Positions 34,329 through 39,490 of a stretch of 39,490 bases of DNA are shown here, piece after piece. Below the pieces are notes generated by a model, which saw nothing but the letters and a program-made list of their open reading frames with translations, searched no databases and was not told where the DNA came from. The DNA comes from Granulicella sp. (GTDB lineage: Bacteria > Acidobacteriota > Terriglobia > Terriglobales > Acidobacteriaceae): the NCBI GenBank assembly GCA_025357875.1, contig JANYLK010000152.1, positions 1 to 39,490 of the forward strand, written 5' to 3'. Every line of letters starts with the position of its first letter. Position 1 is the stretch's first letter. The position numbers and the translations under genes are program-made.

Positions 34329-35276
34329 ATGTCCAAAACAGTCCAACCCGCACCCGATCAGCCCGTAGTCCGCTTTCAGTGTCGTCACATCCGCGCTTCA
34401 GGCCGGCCCTGTGGAGTAGCCGCGCTTCGCGACCAATTTTTCTGTTACTACCACGTCGCGGCTCGCCGCCCCATCCAGTCACGCCGTTCACGCTTTTATG
34501 AGTCCACACTGCAGGCATTCGGCCTTCCTATCATCGAGGACCGCATCTCTCTCCAACAGGCCCTGTCCCACGTCATCTCCCGCATCGCCTCAAACGATGT
34601 GGACGCCAAACGAGCCGGTAAACTTCTATATGGCCTTCAACTCGCTTCCACCAACATCTCCCTGCGCCTTACCGAGAGGGATTTCCCGCCAACAGCCCTC
34701 GATACCCGTACATCTGCGACTAGCCCACAAGCAGCACCAGAACCCGAACAGCCGATGGCAGATCCCGTCCTGGACGTGATTTTCGGACCCCTCGCCGCAA
34801 TAACCGAGATCCATACACCCACCACCACATCATCAAACGAGTGCGAGCCGACAATCCTTCCCGCTCTTCAGGCGAGCGTTCCTCAACTCGATCCTGAGAC
34901 CCGGGATCGCCACACAGTCAGCAATTCAGGCACCAGTGGATTATCGCCGCTAAGCCTGCCCAATCAGCACACCCGCAGCAAACACCAGGCCCCCGCCCAC
35001 AATCACCTGGAGGCAGCTCAGTGCGAAGCTCGTCCCGAAGTACTTATGCCGGATCAAAGCAATCACGACCAGCTCAATCCCAACAACACCATAAGCCCAC
35101 GTCAGCGCCGTATGCACATTCGGAATCAGGAACGGCAGCGTGTGCAGAAACCCACCGATGAATGTCATCAGCCCGGTCACAATTCCGCGGAACACAGGAT
35201 TGCCGCGCCCCGTCAGTTCGCCGTCATCCGACAAACCTTCCGAGAACGCCATCGAGATCCCAGCGCCAACCGCTGA
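34329..35276 (+). CDS. Cys/His-motif protein of unknown function; long antisense overlap
   Basis: Open for 315 codons. Residues 1-110 look coding: a zinc-finger-like motif with Cys18, Cys28, Cys39 and His42 (QCRHIRASGRPC, then FFCYYH), then a helical region (SLQQALSHVISRIASNDVDA and RAGKLLYGLQLASTNISLRL). From about residue 120 the sequence is Pro/Thr-rich. The last 327 bases lie antisense over the VIT-type gene and look like its shadow. A TAA in the +1 frame at 34951-34953 coincides with that gene's stop, which suggests a natural end there and a 1-base frameshift somewhere upstream. Small Cys/His proteins like this seem common in Acidobacteria. Confidence 0.55.
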   Translation: MSKTVQPAPDQPVVRFQCRHIRASGRPCGVAALRDQFFCYYHVAARRPIQSRRSRFYESTLQAFGLPIIEDRISLQQALSHVISRIASNDVDAKRAGKLLYGLQLASTNISLRLTERDFPPTALDTRTSATSPQAAPEPEQPMADPVLDVIFGPLAAITEIHTPTTTSSNECEPTILPALQASVPQLDPETRDRHTVSNSGTSGLSPLSLPNQHTRSKHQAPAHNHLEAAQCEARPEVLMPDQSNHDQLNPNNTISPRQRRMHIRNQERQRVQKPTDECHQPGHNSAEHRIAAPRQFAVIRQTFRERHRDPSANR

Positions 35277-35465
35277 AGCCGCACCAATCAGAAAAACCGT
35301 GTGCGAATTATGCGTCGCAAACGCAGTCGCAAAGATCGGAGCCAGCGTAGACACCGACCCATCCATCAACCCGGCAAGTCCCGGCTGCACAATTCGCAGA
35401 ACAAAGGCCTTATCGTTTCGGACCAGTTTGCGCATTTGCGCAAAGTTAGGCATCGCATCTGACAT
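34950..35465 (-). CDS. VIT-type membrane protein (iron/manganese transport domain)
   Basis: 171 residues, about four to five membrane segments. The opening RIVQPGLAGLMDGSVSTLAP, then FLIGAASAVGAGISMAFSEG, matches the VIT1/CCC1-type domain of the MbfA-like erythrin-VIT proteins. In those, a ferritin-like N-terminal domain is fused to this membrane part. Here only the membrane part is present, so it may be an exporter or a truncated relative. The metal (Fe or Mn) is inferred from the family. The gene stops on the strand opposite the Cys/His-motif ORF; a terminator for the helicase lies immediately upstream of its start. Confidence 0.75.
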   Translation of the reverse strand: MSDAMPNFAQMRKLVRNDKAFVLRIVQPGLAGLMDGSVSTLAPIFATAFATHNSHTVFLIGAASAVGAGISMAFSEGLSDDGELTGRGNPVFRGIVTGLMTFIGGFLHTLPFLIPNVHTALTWAYGVVGIELVVIALIRHKYFGTSFALSCLQVIVGGGLVFAAGVLIGQA

Positions 35466-35484
35466 GAAATTTTGGATGCGAAAA

Positions 35485-35523
35485 AGCTCCGTTCGGCGGC
35501 TAGTTGGCGCGCGGAACGGAGCT
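35485..35523 (-). terminator. Rho-independent terminator of the helicase gene
   Basis: AGCTCCGTTC (35485-35494) pairs with GAACGGAGCT (35514-35523) over 10 bases and is followed on the minus strand by TTTTTCG. It sits 46 bases after the stop of the gene ending at 35569. Confidence 0.8.
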
Positions 35524-35568
35524 CTGGCGAAAACGCAAATCTATGATTTGCGACGACATCAATACCGA

Positions 35569-37155
35569 CTATTGCCCGCGACGAGCGGGACCCGTACGGC
35601 TGCTGCCCGGACGGCTGCTGGTAGAACGTCCACGGCTACCTGCACTACGACCGGCGGATGGGCCACCTGCTCCGGCACGGCTGCGAAAGCCGTTTCCGTT
35701 GCTGCCCTTGTATGGGCTGGTGCCAATGTTTCTCGCTTGGGTCTGCGCTGATGCATCGCCCGATTTCCACGAACGCGTCTCCAACGAAAGCAGATCGTTA
35801 CCGGTATTGGAGACATCGAGAGGCTTGTTGCGCTCTTCTTTCTCAAGGTTCTTATCGGCTTCGCGCCATCCGAACTTGACCTTCAACTCGCGCTCCATCT
35901 TGCGAGCATCCGACCGCTCCTGCGGCATCACAAACGTTGTTGCAACGCCAGTCGCTCCAGCGCGCCCAGTCCGTCCAATGCGATGGACGAAGTCGTCCGA
36001 ACCGTTCGGCAGATCGTAGTTCACAACATGCGCGATGTCCTGCACGTCGATACCGCGAGCCGCAACGTCAGTCGCCACCAGCACGCGATGCTTGCCGGTA
36101 GAGAAGCCCTTCAATGCTGCAGTCCGCTGCGACTGCGAGCGATCGCCGTGAATCACATCCACGTCGTGCCCAAGCCGCTCCAGCTTCTTCGAAATGCGGT
36201 CCGCACCATGCTTCGTCCGCGAGAAGACAAGGAAAGTTCCCGTCTCTTCGCGCAGCATCTGGTCCAACAGTCCAAGCTTCTGGTCCGCCATCACCGTACA
36301 CGCGCGAAGCTCAACCTGTTCGCATGGATGCGAAGTCTGGCCAATCTCCACACGCACCGGATTGCGAACGTAATCGCGCACAACTTCGCGTACATTCGCG
36401 TCCAGCGTAGCCGAATAGCACATCGTCTGCCGCGTCCTTGGAAGCGCGCCAACAATACGCCGGATCGCCGGCAGAAAGCCCATGTCTAGCATGCGATCTA
36501 CTTCGTCCAGCACCAGCATCTCGACCGAGTTGATGTTCACCGCGCGTCGCCGCAGAAAGTCCTCAAGTCGTCCAGGTGTAGCGACCACGAGCCGTGGTCC
36601 GCGACCCAACTGGTCAAGCTGCGTGTTCTCGGATAGTCCGCCAACCACCAGCACGGCGTCGTTCTTCGCGTTCGGTACAAGCTTCGCGTAGGCTTCCAGC
36701 ACCTGCATTGCAAGCTCACGCGTCGGCAGCAGGATCAGCGCACGAATCGGACCGCGCTTGCCCTTAGTTGACGGCACAGAGATCGCGTCCATGTGCTCGA
36801 TCATCGGAATCAGGAAGCTGAGCGTTTTACCTGTGCCGGTCGACGCTGTTGCAAGGATGTCAGCGCCCTCAAGCGCTGGGGGAATCGCCTTCGCCTGCAC
36901 TGGCGTCGGCGTTTTGAAGCCTGCAGCGCTCAGACGGCCCTTCAAACCATCAGAAATCTTGAAGTCGTTGAAATGGACATTCTTCAGAAAAGGAAGGTGG
37001 GTAGTCGGATCGACCTCGATTTCGGAAGAATCGACGACACTGTCCATGCCTGCGAACTTGGTCGCATCGATCACGGAAGATGTATTGCTTTCAGAAGATG
37101 TAGTGTTCATGGGAGTTGCAGAAATAGCCTTAGGCTCAAGAGTTGCGGTAGTCAA
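35569..37155 (-). CDS. DEAD-box-family RNA helicase, RhlE-like
   Basis: 528 residues. A Ser/Thr-rich N-terminal extension (1-60) precedes the Q motif (FKTPTPVQAKAIP, 80-92), Walker A ASTGTGKT (104-111), PTREL (144-148), motif II DEVD (217-220, instead of DEAD), SAT (248-250), and the helicase C domain with VATDVAARGIDVQD and HRIGRTGRAG. A C-terminal tail of about 50 residues is rich in Arg, Gly and Ser, the usual RNA-binding tail of RhlE. These cold-shock-type helicases unwind rRNA and mRNA helices. The gene is followed by a terminator; the preceding gap to rpoA is long. Confidence 0.92.
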   Translation of the reverse strand: MTTATLEPKAISATPMNTTSSESNTSSVIDATKFAGMDSVVDSSEIEVDPTTHLPFLKNVHFNDFKISDGLKGRLSAAGFKTPTPVQAKAIPPALEGADILATASTGTGKTLSFLIPMIEHMDAISVPSTKGKRGPIRALILLPTRELAMQVLEAYAKLVPNAKNDAVLVVGGLSENTQLDQLGRGPRLVVATPGRLEDFLRRRAVNINSVEMLVLDEVDRMLDMGFLPAIRRIVGALPRTRQTMCYSATLDANVREVVRDYVRNPVRVEIGQTSHPCEQVELRACTVMADQKLGLLDQMLREETGTFLVFSRTKHGADRISKKLERLGHDVDVIHGDRSQSQRTAALKGFSTGKHRVLVATDVAARGIDVQDIAHVVNYDLPNGSDDFVHRIGRTGRAGATGVATTFVMPQERSDARKMERELKVKFGWREADKNLEKEERNKPLDVSNTGNDLLSLETRSWKSGDASAQTQARNIGTSPYKGSNGNGFRSRAGAGGPSAGRSAGSRGRSTSSRPGSSRTGPARRGQ

Positions 37156-37632
37156 GAATGTTCCTTATCAATCGGTCTAGATGAAGCGCGAATAGATGCA
37201 GGGATGCCGAAGCACCATCGTTTTCACTTGATCAGCATTGCTATCGGTATCGAAGCGCTGCTGCTGCACGGCGAGACTCGTCCGTTTGACGTGTCTTCCA
37301 GCCAGAGCAACCAGCGCGTCTCTTCGTGGCAGGGAGGCTATTTTAACCTACAAGCCAATTACAGAAGGTCGGCGGTGGGAAAGGTGATCGCAGTCTCTGG
37401 CCAGAGTCTTCGAATCTCCTCGAAGTCCTTGCCTACGATACCCGCACCCGTTTTAGTCGAGCGCAAGACGAGTATAGCACGTTGGCCGCGAGGGATGTTG
37501 GTCAGGGAGTGAACTTGGTAGACGCGTCGCAAAGCAATCGATTCGCAGAGGAACAGGCAAGAAAATCGGGCCGCATCCACGAGGACACGGCCCGAATAAG
37601 TGCAAAACGACTACAGAATCGTTCACCGAAGA
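37156..37632. other. Gene-free stretch between helicase and rpoA
   Basis: 477 bases. It contains the rpoA terminator and the helicase promoter region. There is no rplQ here, although rplQ usually follows rpoA. A 73-codon minus-strand frame (37359-37580) bears no resemblance to L17. Confidence 0.6.
37567..37594 (-). terminator. Rho-independent terminator of the alpha operon
   Basis: CGGGCCG (37567-37573) pairs with CGGCCCG (37588-37594); on the minus strand it is followed by ATTTTCTTG. It ends the transcript after rpoA. Confidence 0.75.
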
Positions 37633-38727
37633 CTAGAAGTTTTCAGGCTCAGCAGGAAGATCGAGGTCTTCATCGTCGTCCTCATCTTCGTCATCATCGC
37701 CGAAGTTGCCGAAGCTCGCCGCAAGAGTCGCCGCCGGCAATACCGACGTTGGTCCCGGAACGGGATTGCCCTGCTCGTCGATCTTCATACCCAGCGAAAG
37801 GCCCATCTGAGCAAGAATTTCCTTAATCTCGTTCAGCGACTTGCGGCCGAAGTTCTTGGTTTTCAGCATCTCGGCTTCAGTCTTCTGGATCAACTCGCCG
37901 ATGGTGGCAATGTTGGCATTCTTCAGACAGTTATAGCTGCGGACGGAAAGCTCAAGCTCTTCGACCGAGCGGTTGAGATTCTCGTTGCGCATCGCCGGAC
38001 CGTCGAGCGCATCGTGACCAGCTTCCATCTCTTCTTCGAAGTTGATGAAGATGCTCATGTGGTCTTTCAGCAGCTTCGCCGAAAGTCCGAGTGCATCGGC
38101 TGGAAACACAGTGCCATTCGTCCAGATCTCAACGGTGAGCTTGTCATAGTCGGTGATCTGACCGAGACGCGCTGCCTCGACGAGGTAGTTGACCTTGCGA
38201 ACTGGCGAGTGAACGGAGTCGACAGGAATGAATCCGAGACCGAGATCGGCATCGAAGTTCTTGTCGGCGGAGATGTATCCGCGGCCACGCTTCAGCCGCA
38301 TCTCCATGTCGATCTTGCCGCCTTCGCTGACTGTGCAGATGTAGACGTTCTTGTCGAGAATTTCGACATCGCCATCAGCCTCGATCATGCCCGAGGTGAT
38401 CACTCCAGCCGCATCGGCACGCAGGTACATTGCCTTCGGACCTTCGCCCGCAAGCTTAAACGGAATCTGCTTCAGGTTCAGGATGATGTCGGTGGCGTCT
38501 TCAACGACGCCGCTGATCGACTGAAATTCATGTAACACGCCTTCGATGCGGACGGCGGTTACAGCGGCGCCTTCGATCGATGACAGCAGGGTGCGCCGAA
38601 GTGCGTTGCCAATGGTGGTTCCGAAGCCGCGCTCAAATGGCTGAGCGGAAAATTTTCCGTACTTCTCGGTGAGTGTTTCGGTGTCAACGGCAAGGCGCTT
38701 GGGTTTCTGAAAGCCTCTCCAAAGCAT
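37633..38727 (-). CDS. rpoA: DNA-directed RNA polymerase subunit alpha
   Basis: 364 residues. The N-terminal dimerisation domain ([20 protein letters not shown], then [19 protein letters not shown]) assembles the polymerase core. The C-terminal domain ([20 protein letters not shown], then [20 protein letters not shown]) contacts activators and UP-element DNA. A long acidic tail (about 330-364, nearly all Asp/Glu) is extra relative to E. coli (329 residues). The start follows an AAGGAG site. It is preceded by rpsD and a palindromic repeat hairpin and followed by a terminator; rplQ is missing. Confidence 0.97.
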   Translation of the reverse strand: MLWRGFQKPKRLAVDTETLTEKYGKFSAQPFERGFGTTIGNALRRTLLSSIEGAAVTAVRIEGVLHEFQSISGVVEDATDIILNLKQIPFKLAGEGPKAMYLRADAAGVITSGMIEADGDVEILDKNVYICTVSEGGKIDMEMRLKRGRGYISADKNFDADLGLGFIPVDSVHSPVRKVNYLVEAARLGQITDYDKLTVEIWTNGTVFPADALGLSAKLLKDHMSIFINFEEEMEAGHDALDGPAMRNENLNRSVEELELSVRSYNCLKNANIATIGELIQKTEAEMLKTKNFGRKSLNEIKEILAQMGLSLGMKIDEQGNPVPGPTSVLPAATLAASFGNFGDDDEDEDDDEDLDLPAEPENF

Positions 38728-38814
38728 GTGTTTCTCCTTTTCCAGCTCATTCGCGATGCATTTTGCGAAGGCGGTGTGGTTCAGTTGCGGGCTAAGTTGT
38801 AGGTTGTGCTTCTT

Positions 38815-38865
38815 GTCATTCCGTAGCGTAGCGGAGGAATCTGCTTCTCCTCCGCTGCACTACGG
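38815..38865. repeat. Family A repeat forming a long hairpin between rpsD and rpoA
   Basis: The repeat GTCATTCCGTAGCGTAGCGG continues GAGGAATCTGC. 38821-38838 pairs with 38848-38865 over 18 positions with one mismatch and one G-T pair around a 9-base loop. It lies 6 bases after the rpsD stop and about 90 bases ahead of rpoA on the minus strand. Confidence 0.8.
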
Positions 38866-38871
38866 TAATCT

Positions 38872-39490
38872 TTACTTGCTATACAGTTCGACGATCAGCT
38901 GCTCGTTGACTGGCAGTTGGACATCTTCACGCTTTGGCAGCGCAATGACCTTACCCGACAGATTCTCGCGGTTGATGTCGAGCCACTGCACGGCGCGCTG
39001 GCCGCTGGCGAAGTTACCAGACTCTTCGAGAACGACAAGCTTCTTCGAACCCTCGCGAATCTGGATCTCGTCACCAACTTTGCACTGGAACGATGGGATG
39101 TTGACCTTGCGGCCGTTGACTTGGACGTGCGCATGGCGAACGATCTGGCGAGCCTGGCGACGCGACATCGCGAAGCCGAGACGATAGCACACGTTGTCGA
39201 GACGAGTCTCAAGCTGCTGCAGCAACAGTTCGCCGGTAACGCCAGTCTTGTTCGCGGCCTTCTGGTAGTAGGCGCGGAACTGAGTTTCAAGGGTGAAGTA
39301 GATGCGCTTGGCTTTCTGCTTCTCACGAAGCTGGAGACCGTAGCCGACCACCTTCTTGACCTTGCGTGACTGGCCGTGCTGGCCTGGGGGAAAGTTGCGC
39401 TTCTCAATGGGGCATTTCTCAGAGAAGCATTTCGCGCCCTTGAGGAAGAGCTTGACGCCGTCGCGGCGGCATAGGCGGCAGACGGGTCCT
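38872..39490 (-). CDS. rpsD: Ribosomal protein S4 (5' end outside window)
   Basis: 205 residues visible, missing only the first few. It nucleates 30S assembly and autoregulates its operon. The N-terminal region seen at the window edge has four zinc-type cysteines (CRLCRRDG, then CFSEKC), the C+ form of S4. The S4 RNA-binding domain follows (ETRLDNVCYRLGFAMSRRQA, then VRHAHVQVNGRKVNIPS) and the C-terminal PVNEQLIVELYSK. The annotated frame starting at 39351 is too short; the sequence continues upstream in frame to the edge (GPVCRLCRRDGVKLF), so translation begins outside the window. Confidence 0.96.
   Translation of the reverse strand, partial: GPVCRLCRRDGVKLFLKGAKCFSEKCPIEKRNFPPGQHGQSRKVKKVVGYGLQLREKQKAKRIYFTLETQFRAYYQKAANKTGVTGELLLQQLETRLDNVCYRLGFAMSRRQARQIVRHAHVQVNGRKVNIPSFQCKVGDEIQIREGSKKLVVLEESGNFASGQRAVQWLDINRENLSGKVIALPKREDVQLPVNEQLIVELYSK

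Overview
The window is GC-rich (about 60% by eye) and gene-dense. It reads like a chromosome segment of an Acidobacteriota soil bacterium of class Terriglobia (Granulicella/Terriglobus/Edaphobacter type). This placement is an inference from protein style (octaheme cytochrome c, YIP1 protein, DUF885, DUF5076, erythrin-type VIT domain, Cys/His-motif protein) and from short dispersed palindromic repeats. There is no rRNA or marker set to prove it. No tRNA, rRNA, CRISPR array, prophage or insertion sequence was found.

Layout. 0-2 kb: a partial ORF, then acpP-fabF (fatty acid synthesis). 2-7 kb, minus strand: octaheme cytochrome lipoprotein, YIP1 protein, TPR lipoprotein, and a MacB/LolD-type ABC ATPase with its FtsX-type permease. 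7-9.6 kb: ion-channel-like protein, universal stress protein, membrane-anchored TPR protein. 10-15.7 kb, plus strand: PBP4-type DD-carboxypeptidase, multi-TM protein, SGNH hydrolase, monoheme cytochrome c lipoprotein with an overlapping small membrane protein, lipA, NTF2-like secreted protein. 15.7-20.3 kb: frr, a small protein, mltG, LolA-like lipoprotein, Gfo/Idh/MocA oxidoreductase. 20.3-25.5 kb, minus strand: DUF885 peptidase-like protein, alr, NAD(P)-binding protein, dnaB. 25.7-26.7 kb: DUF5076 protein and a decayed Phd/VapC toxin-antitoxin pair. 26.7-33.7 kb, minus strand: secreted esterase, membrane-anchored msrA, a greatly enlarged mnmG, infC with an AUU start, and an ABC-F ATPase. 34-37 kb: Cys/His-motif protein, VIT-type membrane protein, RhlE-like helicase. 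37.6-39.5 kb: rpoA and rpsD, the end of the ribosomal alpha operon, with no rplQ.

Main observation. MnmG is predicted at 820 residues instead of about 630. The excess falls at four places where E. coli MnmG has short loops, and each carries copies of two palindromic repeat families. Family A begins GTCATTCCGCAGCGAAGCGG. Family B begins GGGTGCCCCATCC and ends GGGTGGGATGTAAA. The same repeats occur between genes at 32.0, 33.7-33.95 and 38.8 kb, including a long hairpin between rpsD and rpoA. All keep the reading frame of mnmG, and inside the gene a tandem run of A units has an exact 24-nt period giving an octapeptide repeat. This resembles in principle the palindromic elements that enter Rickettsia genes, but here they sit in an essential-type tRNA-modification gene of a free-living acidobacterium. 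Repeat families, periods and loop assignments were read by eye and need alignment.
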